From assembly GCA_016806145.1 (NCBI GenBank), contig CP063167.1, positions 2,290,501 through 2,354,500 on the forward strand: a stretch of DNA of 64,000 nucleotides, read 5' to 3'. Shown here piece after piece: positions 32,165-45,047 of this stretch. The stretch is from Variovorax paradoxus. GTDB lineage: Bacteria > Pseudomonadota > Gammaproteobacteria > Burkholderiales > Burkholderiaceae_C. Made by a program: the position numbers and the translations under genes. Every line of letters begins with the position of its first letter. Within the stretch, counting starts at the first letter, position 1. The notes below the pieces were generated by a model. It saw only the letters and a list, made by a program, of their open reading frames with translations. It did not search any database and was not told the DNA's origin.

Positions 32165-35100
32165 GCGTTCTGCTCCTTCGCCGGCATCGCGGCAGGGGTC
32201 GACTCGTGGCGATGGGCCCGGCCTTCGAGCCAGCGCTCGACCAGGTAGTACAGGGCCGGCAGCCACACCAGCGTCAGGCCGGTGGCGGTGACCAGCCCGC
32301 CGACCACCACGGTCGCGAGCGGGCGCTGCACGTCGCTGCCCAGGCCATGGGCCAGCGCGGCCGGCAGCAGCCCCAGCGCGGCGACGGTGGCCGTCATCAG
32401 CACCGGGCGGAAGCGCTCGCGCGCGCCGCGGATCACGGCCTCCTTCAGCGGCAGGCCCTCCTCGCTGCGCAGCCGGTTCAGGTTGGAGACCATGATGATC
32501 CCGTTCATCACGGCCACCCCGAACAGCGCGATGAAGCCGACGGCGCTCGACACGTTGAGCGTCATGTCGCGCAGGTGCAGCGCGACCAGGCCGCCGAGGG
32601 CGCCGAGCGGCACCGACAGCAGGATCATGGTGGGCTGCCAGAGGTTGCGGAACTGCGCGAACAGCAGCACGAACATCAGCACCAGCACCATCGGCATGAT
32701 CAGCATCAGCCGGGCCTGCGCGCGCTGCTGGTTCTCGAACTGGCCGCCCCAGGCGAGCTGGAAGCGCGTGTGGTCGTAGCGCACGCCGGATTCGATCCGG
32801 GCCTTGGCCTCCTCGAGGAACGAGGCCAGGTCGCGCCCGCGCAGGTCGAGCCGCACTGTGAGATGGCGCTTGCCCATCTCGCGCGTGATCGTGCTCTCGC
32901 CGGTGTCCAGGCGGATCGAGGCCACCTGCGCCAGCGGGATGCGCGCGCCGCCCGGCGCGCTCAGCACCAGCCGGCCGATGGCCTCGGGGTCTCCGCGCGC
33001 GCCGGCCGCGAAGCGCACGGCGATGTCGTAGCGGCGCTCCTCCACGAACATCTGCGCCACCGGCGCGCCGCCGATGCCGGTGCCGATCAGGTCGGCGATG
33101 TCGGCGACGTTGATGCCGTAGCGCGCGGCCGCGGCGCGGTCGACCTCGATGCGCACCTGCGGCAGCGGCGGCTCCTGGTCGATGATCACGTCGGCCGCGC
33201 CGGGCACGCTCTCCAGCGTGCGCTCGACCTCGCCGGCGATGCGCCGCGTCTCCGCGAAGTCGTTGCCGTAGATCTTCACCACCAGGTCGCTGTGCGCGCC
33301 GGCCAGCTTGTCGAGCACGCCGTCGATCATCGGCTGGGTGAAGCCCACGTGCGTGCCCGGCAGCTGCGCATAGCGCGCGGCCATCTTCTCGATCAGCTCG
33401 TGCTTGCTCAGGCCCGACTTCCAGCTCGCCTCGGGATGCAGGCCCACGCTGACCTCGATGTGCGACGGCGTCCACGGGTCGGTGCCGTCGTCGTTGCGGC
33501 CCAGCTGGGTGACCACGTACGAAACCTCGTCGAACTCGCGCGTCGCGCGCCGCAGCTCGTTCGACATCTGCGTCGCCTTGTCGAAGGAGATGCCCGGCGG
33601 CAGCGTCACCTGCAGCCAGATCGAGCCCTCGTCGAGGTAGGGCAGGAAATCGCGGCCGATGGTGGAGCCGAAGCCGAAGACGCAGGCCAGCGCGAAGGCG
33701 AAGGCCGCGAGCGTCAGCAGGCGCCGGCCCACCACGCGCTCGAGCAGCCGCTCGTACAGCGCGCCGAGCCACTCGAGCACCGGGTTGCGGAACAGCCGGC
33801 GCGGCTTGCGGTAGGCCAGGTAGGCCAGGCCGGGAATCAGCAGCAGCCCGACCGTCAGCGCGCCGAGCAGCGCGAACCCGATGGCGTAGGCCATGGGCGA
33901 GAACAGCTTGTATTCGATGCGCTGGAACGCGAACAGCGGCGTGTAGGCGGTGATGATGACCACCATGCCGAAGAAGATCGGCCGCGTCACCTGCAGCGTG
34001 GCGCGCAGCACCTCGCGCGGCGTCAGCGGGCGGCCCTCGAGCGCCTCGCGCCGCCGCAGGATGTTCTCCATCACGACGATCGCGGCGTCGACCACGATGC
34101 CGAAATCGATCGCGCCCAGCGACAGCAGGTTGGCCGGCACCTGCAGGTGGTGCATGAAGATGAAGGCGCTCAGCAGCGACAGCGGAATGGTGATCGCCAC
34201 GATCAGCGCCGCGCGCGGGCTGCCCAGGAACAGCAGCAGCACCAGCGTGACCAGCGCCATGCCCTCGACCAGCGTCCTGCCGACGGTGTGCACGGTGGCG
34301 CTCACGAGGTTGGAGCGGTCCAGGTAGGGCACCACCTTCACGTCCTTGGGCAGGATGTTCTCGTTGAAATCGCGCACCGCCTCGTGCACGCCCTCGAGCA
34401 CGCGCGAGGGGTTCTCGTGCTTGAGCAGCAGCGTGATGCCCGAGATCGTGTCGGGGTTGTCGTCCTTGCCGAGGATGCCGTGGCGCTCCTTGTGGCCGAG
34501 CCTGACCTCGCACAGGTCCTTCAGCAGCACCGGCACGCCGCCCTTCTGCGTGACGACGATGTTGCCGAGGTCGTCCAGGCCGCCGATCAGCCCCACGCCG
34601 CGCACCACGAAACCCTGCTGGCCGCGGTCGAGCACGCTGCCGCCCGCGCTCGCGTTGTTGGCGTTGATGGCCTGCGTGATCTGGCCCAGCGTGACGTTGT
34701 ACTTGCTGAGCCGCACGGGATCGAGCTCGAGCTGGAACTGGGTCGTGAGGCCGCCGAAGTTGGCGACGTCGGCCACGCCGGCCACCTGCTTGAGGCGCGG
34801 GATCACCTGCCACGACTGCAGCTCCGACAGCTCGCGCAGGTCGCGCGTCTTCGACTCCAGCGTGTAGCGGTAGATCTCGCCGATCGGCGAGGTCAGCGCG
34901 TCCAGCCCCGGCTGCGCGCCGTAGGGCAGCGCGACGCCCGCGATGCGCTCCTGCAGCCGCTGGCGCGACCAGTAGTCCTCGGCGCCGTCCTGGAACACCA
35001 CGGTGATCAGCGACAGGCCGAAGGTGCTCTTCGAGCGCATCACGTACATGCCCGGCGTGCCCATGATCTCGCGCTCGAGCGGGATGGTGATCTGCTTCTC

Positions 35101-35283
35101 CACCTCCTCGGCCGCGAGGCCCGGCACCTGCGTGACCACCTGCGAGGTGGTGTCGGCGATGTCGGGATAGGCCTCCAGCGGCAGCTGCTTCCAGCAGTAG
35201 ACGCCGTAGAGCGCGGCCAGCGCGAACACCAGCCAGACGATCCCGCGCCGCTGCAGGCAGACGGTGACGATCTTCTCAATCAT
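32161..35283 (-). CDS. Heavy-metal efflux RND pump (CusA/CzcA family)
   Basis: A 1040-aa inner-membrane RND pump of the HME family. It begins MIEKIVTVCLQRRGIVWLV and has the family block PLEAYPDIADTTSQVVTQVPGLAAEEVEKQITIPLE. The proton-relay helix reads LGAIDFGIVVDAAIVVMENI, and there are twelve expected helices with two large periplasmic loops. HME pumps export Cu/Ag or Zn/Co/Cd; I cannot tell which from the motifs. ATG 35283 was chosen because a GGAG lies 9 bases before it and it overlaps the MFP stop by 8 bp; an ATG 15 bases upstream is possible. Confidence 0.92.
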   Translation of the reverse strand: MIEKIVTVCLQRRGIVWLVFALAALYGVYCWKQLPLEAYPDIADTTSQVVTQVPGLAAEEVEKQITIPLEREIMGTPGMYVMRSKSTFGLSLITVVFQDGAEDYWSRQRLQERIAGVALPYGAQPGLDALTSPIGEIYRYTLESKTRDLRELSELQSWQVIPRLKQVAGVADVANFGGLTTQFQLELDPVRLSKYNVTLGQITQAINANNASAGGSVLDRGQQGFVVRGVGLIGGLDDLGNIVVTQKGGVPVLLKDLCEVRLGHKERHGILGKDDNPDTISGITLLLKHENPSRVLEGVHEAVRDFNENILPKDVKVVPYLDRSNLVSATVHTVGRTLVEGMALVTLVLLLFLGSPRAALIVAITIPLSLLSAFIFMHHLQVPANLLSLGAIDFGIVVDAAIVVMENILRRREALEGRPLTPREVLRATLQVTRPIFFGMVVIITAYTPLFAFQRIEYKLFSPMAYAIGFALLGALTVGLLLIPGLAYLAYRKPRRLFRNPVLEWLGALYERLLERVVGRRLLTLAAFAFALACVFGFGSTIGRDFLPYLDEGSIWLQVTLPPGISFDKATQMSNELRRATREFDEVSYVVTQLGRNDDGTDPWTPSHIEVSVGLHPEASWKSGLSKHELIEKMAARYAQLPGTHVGFTQPMIDGVLDKLAGAHSDLVVKIYGNDFAETRRIAGEVERTLESVPGAADVIIDQEPPLPQVRIEVDRAAAARYGINVADIADLIGTGIGGAPVAQMFVEERRYDIAVRFAAGARGDPEAIGRLVLSAPGGARIPLAQVASIRLDTGESTITREMGKRHLTVRLDLRGRDLASFLEEAKARIESGVRYDHTRFQLAWGGQFENQQRAQARLMLIMPMVLVLMFVLLFAQFRNLWQPTMILLSVPLGALGGLVALHLRDMTLNVSSAVGFIALFGVAVMNGIIMVSNLNRLRSEEGLPLKEAVIRGARERFRPVLMTATVAALGLLPAALAHGLGSDVQRPLATVVVGGLVTATGLTLVWLPALYYLVERWLEGRAHRHESTPAAMPAKEQNA

Positions 35284-36424
35284 CGAGCAGCACTCCATCG
35301 CGCTGGACCACGCGCTCGCCGGCCTTCAGCCCCGACACCACCTCGACCTGCTCGCCCTGCCGGACGCCGAGCCGCACCACGCGCGGCTCGAAGCGCCAGG
35401 GCGCCGACTCGACGAAGACCCGGTCGTCGAAACCGGCATGCACGACCGCGGCCGCGGGCAGCAGCAGGCCGCCATGGGGCCGGGCGAGGAAGGTCGCCCT
35501 GGCGAACATGCCGGGCCGCAGCCGGCCGTCGCGGTTGTCGAACAGCAGGCGCACCTTGAGCTTGCGGGTGTCGGGATCGAGCAGCTCGCCGACGTAGCGC
35601 ACCCGCGCCTTCATCGGCGCGCCCGGATAGGCGTCGAACAGCACCGTGGCCTCCTGGCCGACGAAGACCGCGCCCAGGTCTTTCTCGTCCACGCTGGCGC
35701 TCACGTAGACCGAGCTCAGGTCCGCGACCGTCATCAGCGAGGCGTTGGTGTCGTTCCAGTAGGCGCCGCGCGCCGCGTTGAGCTCGACCACCCGGCCGGC
35801 GATCGGTGAGCGCAGGCTCAGCACCGTGCCCTGGGCCGCGCTGGACGTGGCGGCACCGAACTGGGACAGCCTGGCCTCGGCGCGTGCCAGCTCGCTGGCG
35901 GCCTGCGTGGCGTCGTTCTCGGCCTGTTCCACGTCGCGCCGGGAGGCGATCTCCGAGCCCGCGAGTTCGCGCTGGCGCGCGAGCGCCTGGCGCGCCAGCA
36001 CCAGCGCGGAGCGCGCCTTCTGCGCGTCGCTGCGCGCCTGCATCAGGTCGGGCGCGTCCACGCCGGCGAGCGCGTCGCCGCGCTTCACGGCGTCGCCCAG
36101 CACCTTGTCCAGGCTCTGGATGCGGCCCGCCACCGGCGACAGGATCTTGACCAGCCGGGACGGGTCGGCCTCGACCACGGCCGGCAGCGAGAACGCGGCG
36201 CGCACCTGCTGCTCGGCCACGGGCTCGACCCGCAGCGTGCGCCGCAGCGGCGAGCCCTCGGGCACCACCACCTGGCCTTGCACGCGTTGCAGCACGGCAA
36301 CCGCCGCGGGTGCCGCCGCGGCGGCATTCCTCGGCCACAGCCACCACGCGCCGCCGGCCAGTGCCGCGGCGCCCAGCAGTGAGACCGCCAGGCGCCAGCG
36401 CCCGATGCTTTTTTCGATGTTCAT
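35276..36424 (-). CDS. RND periplasmic adaptor (membrane fusion protein, CusB/CzcB type)
   Basis: A 382-aa adaptor. It has a short basic N-terminus and one signal-anchor helix (LAVSLLGAAALAGGAWWLW), then a biotinyl-lipoyl half-domain (VEADPSRLVKILSPVAGRIQSLDKVLGDAVKRGDALAGV), a coiled hairpin (about residues 130-190), the second lipoyl half (LRSPIAGRVVELNAARGAYW) and beta-barrel and membrane-proximal domains. It links the pump to the outer-membrane factor. ATG 36424 follows a strong GGGAGGAAG site. This is the first gene of the efflux operon, divergent from the two-component genes. Confidence 0.92.
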   Translation of the reverse strand: MNIEKSIGRWRLAVSLLGAAALAGGAWWLWPRNAAAAAPAAVAVLQRVQGQVVVPEGSPLRRTLRVEPVAEQQVRAAFSLPAVVEADPSRLVKILSPVAGRIQSLDKVLGDAVKRGDALAGVDAPDLMQARSDAQKARSALVLARQALARQRELAGSEIASRRDVEQAENDATQAASELARAEARLSQFGAATSSAAQGTVLSLRSPIAGRVVELNAARGAYWNDTNASLMTVADLSSVYVSASVDEKDLGAVFVGQEATVLFDAYPGAPMKARVRYVGELLDPDTRKLKVRLLFDNRDGRLRPGMFARATFLARPHGGLLLPAAAVVHAGFDDRVFVESAPWRFEPRVVRLGVRQGEQVEVVSGLKAGERVVQRDGVLLDD

Positions 36425-36470
36425 GGCTTCCTCCCGCCTGTCGGTGAAGCGCGCAGCGTAGGCAGGAGCG

Positions 36471-36510
36471 CCTGAAAAAAGTCCCAAGAAAGCCTGAAGA
36501 CTTCTTCAGG
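36471..36510. promoter_or_regulatory. Probable operator for the metal-responsive regulator
   Basis: In the 120-bp gap between the adaptor gene and the response-regulator gene, CCTGAA occurs at 36471-36476 and again at 36493-36498, 22 bp apart (two helical turns). The second copy is half of a perfect 8-bp inverted repeat, CCTGAAGA at 36493-36500 and TCTTCAGG at 36503-36510. Such repeats are what an OmpR-type regulator would bind to control both divergent operons. Confidence 0.6.
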
Positions 36511-36544
36511 TGCGCGGCGGGGCCCTTCGAGGAAAATCGCGGGC

Positions 36545-37223
<679 letters not shown>

Positions 37224-37231
<8 letters not shown>

Positions 37232-38624
37232 CCTGCGCGCGCGGCTGGCGCTGGCCTACATGGGCGCCATCGTGCTGGTGGTGGCGCTGGCCGCCGCCGG
37301 TGCCCACTGGAGCCTGGCGCGCGCGGTGCACGGCCAGCTCGATGCGGCGCTGCTCGCGCTGGCCGAGACCGAGCTCGCCATGCTGCCGGCCGCTGCGGGA
37401 CCTTCGGTGGCCGTGCACGACTACTCGCGCGAATCGACGGCCCCGCCCTCGCTGGTGCGCCTCGACCGGCTGGTGCAGATCATCGACGCCGACGGCCACG
37501 CGATGGCGCGCAGCGCGAACCTGGGCGAGGCCACGCTGCCGGCGGCGGCCGCGCTGCGGGAGCGCCTCGCGGCCGGCGAGACCGTCTTCCAGACCCTCGA
37601 CAGCTTCGGCGAGGAGCCGGTGCGCATGGTGTCGGTGCCGGTGCAGGGCCATGGCCCCGTGCTCGCGGTGCAGGTCGCCGGCTCGCTGGACGACGTCAAC
37701 CATGTCGTCGACTCCGCGAGCCTGCTGTTCGTCGTCATGGGCTTCGCGCTGCTGCTGACCATCGGCGCCGCGGGCGCGTGGCTGACGCGCGGCGCGTTCC
37801 GGGCCATCGACGAGGTGGTGCGACAGGCCCACCAGATCGGCGGTACCCGCCTGAGCGAGCGGCTGCCGCATCCGGGCACGCGCGACGAGATCGGCCGCCT
37901 CGTGGACACGCTCAACGAGATGCTGTCGCGCCTCGAGCAGGGCTTCGAGGCCCAGCGCCGCTTCACCGCCGATGCCTCGCACGAGCTGCGCTCGCCGCTC
38001 TCGCGCCTGCGCACCGAGCTCGAGCTCGCGCTGCGCAGGCCGCGCGATCCGGCCGACTACGTCGCGGCTCTGCGGTCGAGCATGGAAGAGGTCGAGCGCC
38101 TCACGCTGCTGGTGGAGGAACTGCTGACGCTGGCGCGCATCGACGCCGGGCAGGAGCGCGGCTCGGTGGAGGCGATCGCGCTCGGCGAACTGGTGGAGGA
38201 CGCGGTGCGGCGGCTGCACCCATCGGCGCGCGAGCGCCGGATCGAGATCGTCGTGGTGCCCGGCGCGCCGGTCGAGGCCACGGCGGCCCGCGGCGCCGTG
38301 AGCCTGGTGCTGGCCAACCTGCTGGACAACGCCGTCAAGTTCTCGCCGCCGGGCGGGCAAGTGCGGGTGGAGATGGCGAGCGAGGGTCGAAGCGCCGTCG
38401 TGCGCGTGATCGATGCCGGTGCCGGCATCCGCCAGGACGAGATCCCGCATCTGTTCGAACGCTTCCACCGCGGGGCGAACACGCGTTCCGAACACATCCC
38501 CGGGGTCGGCCTGGGACTCGCGATCTCCCAGGCCATCGCGGCCTCCTGCGGCGGGCGCGTCGAGGCCGGCAACGCGATCGGCGGCGGTGCCGTGTTCGCG
38601 TTGCGGCTGCCGCGCGCGGACTGA
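37224..38624 (+). CDS. Sensor histidine kinase of the metal-efflux two-component system
   Basis: A 466-aa kinase. TM1 is about residues 8-28 and TM2 about 168-190, enclosing a periplasmic sensor loop of about 140 residues. HAMP follows (AIDEVVRQAHQIGGTRLSERLP), then HisKA with the phosphorylated His253 in DASHELRSPLSRLRTELE, and the ATPase domain with N box NLLDNAVKFSPPGG, then DAGAGI and GVGLGLAIS. The sensor loop has only the histidines of ordinary composition and no obvious Met/His metal cluster, so the inducing ion is not evident. It is translationally coupled to the regulator. Confidence 0.93.
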
Positions 38625-38648
38625 GCCGTCGGCGCGCGGCGAATACGC

Positions 38649-38993
38649 TCAGCCGCCGTTGGCGATGCCGTAGCGTCGAAGATGCTCGCCCCAGCTCGCG
38701 AGATGGCCGATCTCGCCATCGGGCGCGCATTCGAGCAGGCAGTGCATGACGGCGGCATAGCTCTCGAGCGGCAGCCGGATCATCAGGCGGGCGCGCGGCG
38801 CGGCGCTGGCGCAGGCGGCATTGACGCGGATCAGGGGTTCGCAGCGCAGCACGCCGGCGCCCGGGCAGGCCGCGATGCCGCGCCGGACGCGGCAGGCGTC
38901 GACCGATGGCACCGTGACATCGAGCACCTTGAAGGTGGTCTCGCGCCTGGCACGCACGGTGCCTGCGTATTCCCGATAAGCGGCGTATGCCAT
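38649..38993 (-). CDS. Hypothetical protein, 114 aa
   Basis: A small cytoplasmic protein starting MAYAAYREYAGTVRARRETTFKV, with an AGGAG site 6 bases before ATG 38993. It has five cysteines (SVDACRVRRGIAACPGAGVLRCE, NAACASA, MHCLLECAPDGE) but no recognisable metal-binding spacing. The C-terminal part (YAAVMHCLLECAPDGEIGHLASWGEHLRRYGI) looks helical. The good ribosome site and codon use support a real gene; I do not recognise a family. It is convergent with the sensor kinase gene. Confidence 0.6.
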   Translation of the reverse strand: MAYAAYREYAGTVRARRETTFKVLDVTVPSVDACRVRRGIAACPGAGVLRCEPLIRVNAACASAAPRARLMIRLPLESYAAVMHCLLECAPDGEIGHLASWGEHLRRYGIANGG

Positions 38994-39117
38994 GAAGCTC
39001 CTGCAATGGAAATGAACAGGGCTCCAGTATCGGAAGCGGCGTGTGAAAACGGTGTAAACAATGCGGGGCGCGCTGGAAACGCGGCGTAAAAATGAATGCG
39101 GCAGCGGCCGATGCGCC

Positions 39118-39297
39118 TCATGCATCCGGAGGCGGCGCGACGCGATCGCCGAAGCACAGCGGCTCCCAGCGATCGGTGCCGGCCGAATGAAGCCAGTGCG
39201 CTCCGCAGTGGCCGCAGCGGGCCACGAGAAGGTCGGTGCTGTCCGCCTGCGCGGGCGCACGCACCGGTGTCCCGCAGCAGGACCAATGCAGGCTCAT
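39118..39297 (-). CDS. Possible small zinc-ribbon-like protein
   Basis: A possible 59-aa protein starting MSLHWSCCGTPV. Two cysteine pairs, CCGTP near residue 8 and RCGHCGAHWLHS near residue 30, resemble a small zinc ribbon. The frame is open upstream to an ATG at 39366. Neither start has a good ribosome site, so this may not be expressed. The flanking gaps hold nothing else I can identify. Confidence 0.35.
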   Translation of the reverse strand: MSLHWSCCGTPVRAPAQADSTDLLVARCGHCGAHWLHSAGTDRWEPLCFGDRVAPPPDA

Positions 39298-39397
39298 GTC
39301 GGGCAGGGCCCGAAGCGCGCGAACCCATGCCGCGACACGGGACCGAAGGGTTCCTGCCGCGGGCATGGGGTTCGCGAGGACGCGCCTGCTTCGAGGC

Positions 39398-40285
39398 TCA
39401 GAGCGTCTTCGTCAGCGTGAGGATGAAGCGCGCCTTGTTCGGCGAATAGACCTGCTGCGTCGTGTAGAAGCCGAAGTCGTAGAGCGGCCCGGCCGCGGCG
39501 TTGTAGGCGTCCTTCTGGTTCGCGCCCTGCACCGAGCCGGTGAGCGTGAGCCCGCCGCCGAAGTCGTAGGTGGCGCCCAGGTTGTAGTCGACATAGCTCT
39601 TGTAGGCCGTGTTCCTGCGGATGTCGCTCGACAGGGCCGTGTAGCCCACCGCGGCCTTCAAGGTGAGCTTGGGCGCGATCTCCTTGCTGTAGGCCAGGTT
39701 CAGGTAGCCGGTGTTGGTGCCCTTGAGGCCCGAGCCCAGCTTGTTGCCCGCGAAGCCGAAGTAGTCCTTCGACACCGTGTGCGAGTACTTGGCCGTGAAC
39801 GAGCCGAAGCTTTCGCTGGCGTAGGTGGCGCCGATGTACAGCTCGGTCGTGTTGCCCACGGCGTTGCCGGGGTAGATGTAGGTCAGCGCACCGACGTCCA
39901 TGTCCAGCGGGCCGGCCTTGAACTTGTAGCCGCCGTAGATGTCGCTCTCGATGCTGTTGCCCTGGAGCCAGTTGACGCTGGAGTTCCAGTTGCCGACGTA
40001 GAAGCCGCTCTCGCCGAAGGCGTAGTCGAAGCCGCCCTGGATCGCGGGCTTGAGGCCGCGGGTCTTGGCGTAGTCGTTCCTGCCGAGCATGTCCTGGTCC
40101 TGGCCGCGGAACTTGTAGTTCGTGGTCAGCGAGATGTTGGCCGTGATCGGCGAGGCGGCGGGTGCCGCGGCGGCGTCCGGGGCGGTCTGCGCGAAGGCGG
40201 CGCCCGATGCGGCCAGTGCGGCGAACAGCGCCAGCACGGGCTTCCGTTCGAGGGTGGAAGCGGCCCGGGCGGGGATCTTTTTCAT
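39398..40285 (-). CDS. TorF-family putative outer-membrane porin
   Basis: A 295-aa predicted beta-barrel. A Sec signal ends at about residue 32 (AASGAAFAQ), and an Ala/Pro linker leads to the characteristic start ITANISLTTNYKFRGQDQD. Alternating amphipathic strands and a C-terminal aromatic/hydrophobic strand ARFILTLTKTL follow. Such proteins belong to the TorF group of proteobacterial porins; the cargo is unknown. ATG 40285 is preferred; a TTG 12 bases upstream is possible. It lies just after the terminator of the kdp operon on the same strand. Confidence 0.85.
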   Translation of the reverse strand: MKKIPARAASTLERKPVLALFAALAASGAAFAQTAPDAAAAPAASPITANISLTTNYKFRGQDQDMLGRNDYAKTRGLKPAIQGGFDYAFGESGFYVGNWNSSVNWLQGNSIESDIYGGYKFKAGPLDMDVGALTYIYPGNAVGNTTELYIGATYASESFGSFTAKYSHTVSKDYFGFAGNKLGSGLKGTNTGYLNLAYSKEIAPKLTLKAAVGYTALSSDIRRNTAYKSYVDYNLGATYDFGGGLTLTGSVQGANQKDAYNAAAGPLYDFGFYTTQQVYSPNKARFILTLTKTL

Positions 40286-40333
40286 GAGAAGAATCAAGGA
40301 ATGGAGGAGCGCGTAGCCTAGGAGTCGGCCCGT

Positions 40334-40357
40334 AAAAGCCGCGTCAAAAGACGCGGC
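40334..40357 (-). terminator. Rho-independent terminator of the kdp operon
   Basis: Read on the minus strand, an 8-bp perfect stem GCCGCGTC / GACGCGGC with a four-T loop is followed directly by TTTT. It lies 46 bp after the kdpC stop and is the clearest intrinsic terminator in the window. Confidence 0.85.
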
Positions 40358-40402
40358 CCGCGCATAAAGAATTCGTCGTGGTGCCGTGGCGCGGCGGCGC
40401 GT

Positions 40403-41017
40403 TCAACGGGCCTTGTCGAGCGCGAGGTTCAACGCGAGCACGTTGACGCGCGATTCGCCCAGGAGGCCCAGCAGCGGCTTCTGCGTGTTGTCGTCGATCA
40501 GCGCCTGCACCCGTGCCAGCGGCAGGCCGCGCTCGCGCGCGACGCGCGGCGCCTGGTACTGCGCCGCGGCCGGGCTGATGTCGGGATCGAGCCCGCTGGC
40601 CGAGGCCGTCACGAGGTCGACCGGCACCGGTGCCGTGTTGCCAGGGTCGGCCGCGCGCAGGGCCTCCACGCGCGCCTTCACCGCATCGGTCAGCGCCGGG
40701 TTCAGCGGGCCCTGGTTCGCGCCGCCCGAGGCGCTCGCGTTGTAGGGCTGCGGCGCGGTGGCCGAGGGACGACCCCAGAAGTGCTTGGGATCGCTGAAGT
40801 TCTGGCCGATCAGCTTCGAGCCGACGGTGGTGCCGTCGAGCACGATCAGGCTGCCGTCCGCCTGCGCGGGAAACACCGCCTTGGCGGCGCCGGTGACGGC
40901 CATCGGATAGATCAGGCCGGTGAGCGCGCTCAGCAGCACGAAGACGACGAGGGCCGGGCGGATGACGCCGCCCTTTTCGCTGCCGTTGTCGATGGGGTTG
41001 TCGATGGTGTTGTTCAT
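40403..41017 (-). CDS. kdpC: K+-transporting ATPase subunit KdpC
   Basis: A 204-aa single-span protein of the KdpFABC potassium pump. One N-terminal helix ([25 protein letters not shown]) is followed by a periplasmic domain with the conserved blocks [48 protein letters not shown] and VLALNLALD. KdpC stabilises the complex and increases nucleotide affinity. It ends the operon; no kdpD or kdpE follows. Confidence 0.95.
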   Translation of the reverse strand: MNNTIDNPIDNGSEKGGVIRPALVVFVLLSALTGLIYPMAVTGAAKAVFPAQADGSLIVLDGTTVGSKLIGQNFSDPKHFWGRPSATAPQPYNASASGGANQGPLNPALTDAVKARVEALRAADPGNTAPVPVDLVTASASGLDPDISPAAAQYQAPRVARERGLPLARVQALIDDNTQKPLLGLLGESRVNVLALNLALDKAR

Positions 41018-41030
41018 GACGGGAGACTCC

Positions 41031-43130
<2,100 letters not shown>

Positions 43131-43140
43131 GGTCCGGGCC

Positions 43141-44946
43141 TCACTTTGCCCACAGCATCAGGTGCTCGACGATCGGTCCCAGCGCGAGCGAGGGCACGTA
43201 GTTGAGCAAGCCCACCAGCAGCACGGTGCCGATCAGCAGCGTCACGAACAGCGGGCCATGCGTGGGCATGGTTCCCGAGGTGACCGGCAGGCGCTTCTTG
43301 GCGGCCAGCGCGCCGGCGATGGCCAGCACGGGAACGATCACGCCGAAGCGGCCGAACCACATGGCCACCGCCAGCAGCGCGTTGTAGAAGGGCGTGTTGG
43401 CCGACAGGCCCGCGAAGGCGCTGCCGTTGTTGTTGCCGGCCGAGGTCAGCGCGTACAGGATCTCCGAGAAGCCGTGCGCGCCCGGGTTCGCGATGCCCGC
43501 CTTGCCGGCATCCGCGACCACGGCGACGGCCGTGCCGGCCAGCACCAGGATCGGCGTCACGAGGATCGCGATCGAGGTCAGCTTCATCTCGTAGACCTCG
43601 ATCTTCTTGCCGAGGTACTCCGGCGTGCGGCCGATCATCAGGCCCGCGATGAACACCGCCAGGATGGCGAAGATCAGCATGCTGTAGAGGCCCGTGCCCA
43701 CGCCGCCGAACACCACCTCGCCCAGCTGCATCAGCACCATCGGCACCATGCCGCCGAGCGGCGTGAGCGAGTCGTGCATCGCGTTCACCGCGCCGCACGA
43801 GGCGGCCGTGGTGATCACGGCGAACAGCGACGAGGCGTCGATGCCGAAGCGAACCTCCTTGCCTTCCATGTTGCCGCCGCTTTGCAGCGCGCTCGATATC
43901 TGGTCGACCCCCAGCGGCCCGAACAGGGGATTGCCGAGCTGCTCCGCGGGCGTGATGACCACCACCGCGACGACGAACATCACCGTCATCGCGGCGAGGA
44001 TGGCCCAGCCCTGGCGCATGTCGCCCACCACGCTGCCGAAGGTGAAGCACAGCGCGGCCGGGATCAGGAAGATCGCGATCATCTCCAGCAGGTTGCTGAA
44101 GGCCGTCGGGTTCTCGTAGGGATGCGCCGAGTTGGCGTTGAAGAAGCCGCCGCCGTTGGTGCCGAGCATCTTGATGGCCTCTTGCGAAGCCACCGGGCCC
44201 ATGGCGAGCGTCTGCGTCTTGGTGGTGGCGTCCTCCATCACCGGCTGGCCCTTCTCGTCCTTCAGCGGCTGGCCGTCGGGACCGTTCTTCGGCTGCTGGA
44301 AGGCCGTGGTCTCGAGCGTGGCGACTTCCTTGTAGGTGTCGAAGTTCTGGATCACGCCCTGGCCCGCGAGCAGCAGCGCGAGCACGAAGGACAGCGGCAC
44401 CAGCACCCACAGCGTGACGCGCGTGACGTCGGCCCAGAAGTTGCCGACGAAGCCCTTGCCGTCGGTGCGGCGCGCCGCGAAGCCGCGCACCAGCGCGAAC
44501 GCCACCGCGATGCCGGTGGCACCGGAGACGAAGTTCTGCACCGTGAGCCCGAGCATCTGCGTCAGGTAGCTCATGGTCGACTCGCCGGCGTAGCCCTGCC
44601 AGTTGGTGTTCGAGACGAAGCTGATGGCGGTGTTGAAGGCCGAGTCGGGCGACACCGCGCCCATGCCCGCCGGATTCAACGGCAGCCAGCCCTGCAGGCG
44701 TTGCAGGCCGTAGACCACCAGCGCGCCGATCGCATTGAAGGCGAGCAGCGCGAAGGCGTAGGTGCGCCAGTGCATCGAGCGCTCGGGCCTCGTGCCCGCG
44801 AGCTTGTAGAACGGCGCCTCGACGCGCTGCATCCAGCGCGGCACCCGCTCGTTGCACAGCGCGGCGAGGAACTTGCCGATGGGCCAGGCCAGCACCAGCA
44901 GGATGACGAGATACAGGGCCAGCAGGCCCCAGGCGGAGCTGGCCAT
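43141..44946 (-). CDS. kdpA: K+-transporting ATPase subunit KdpA
   Basis: A 601-aa potassium-channel-like subunit that selects and binds K+. The four degenerate selectivity-filter loops are recognisable: [55 protein letters not shown] and [14 protein letters not shown]. About ten helices are predicted. ATG 44946 begins [25 protein letters not shown], 2 bp after the kdpF stop; the frame stays open further upstream but that part is out of frame with kdpF and not protein-like. Confidence 0.96.
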   Translation of the reverse strand: MASSAWGLLALYLVILLVLAWPIGKFLAALCNERVPRWMQRVEAPFYKLAGTRPERSMHWRTYAFALLAFNAIGALVVYGLQRLQGWLPLNPAGMGAVSPDSAFNTAISFVSNTNWQGYAGESTMSYLTQMLGLTVQNFVSGATGIAVAFALVRGFAARRTDGKGFVGNFWADVTRVTLWVLVPLSFVLALLLAGQGVIQNFDTYKEVATLETTAFQQPKNGPDGQPLKDEKGQPVMEDATTKTQTLAMGPVASQEAIKMLGTNGGGFFNANSAHPYENPTAFSNLLEMIAIFLIPAALCFTFGSVVGDMRQGWAILAAMTVMFVVAVVVITPAEQLGNPLFGPLGVDQISSALQSGGNMEGKEVRFGIDASSLFAVITTAASCGAVNAMHDSLTPLGGMVPMVLMQLGEVVFGGVGTGLYSMLIFAILAVFIAGLMIGRTPEYLGKKIEVYEMKLTSIAILVTPILVLAGTAVAVVADAGKAGIANPGAHGFSEILYALTSAGNNNGSAFAGLSANTPFYNALLAVAMWFGRFGVIVPVLAIAGALAAKKRLPVTSGTMPTHGPLFVTLLIGTVLLVGLLNYVPSLALGPIVEHLMLWAK

Positions 44947-44948
44947 GG

Positions 44949-45047
44949 TCAGAACTCCTCGGCGCAGATCAGCGCGAATACGAGGTAGGCGAACAGGATC
45001 ACGGCCACCAGCCCCGCGAATCCGTAGAGGATGTCGAGGCCGATCAT
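44949..45047 (-). CDS. kdpF: K+-transporting ATPase small subunit KdpF
   Basis: A 32-aa single-helix peptide: [19 protein letters not shown], then [13 protein letters not shown]. KdpF sits at the KdpA-KdpB interface and stabilises the complex. The usual length is 25-35 aa, and the pattern of a hydrophobic helix ending in a short acidic tail fits. The ATG overlaps the stop of the preceding 34-codon ORF (ATGA), and kdpA starts 2 bp after. Confidence 0.9.
   Translation of the reverse strand: MIGLDILYGFAGLVAVILFAYLVFALICAEEF

Noticed and set aside
31891..35559. A 1222-codon plus-strand frame opposite the RND efflux genes
   Set aside because: His/Arg/Gln-rich composition and no recognisable domain; the minus strand is clearly the coding strand.
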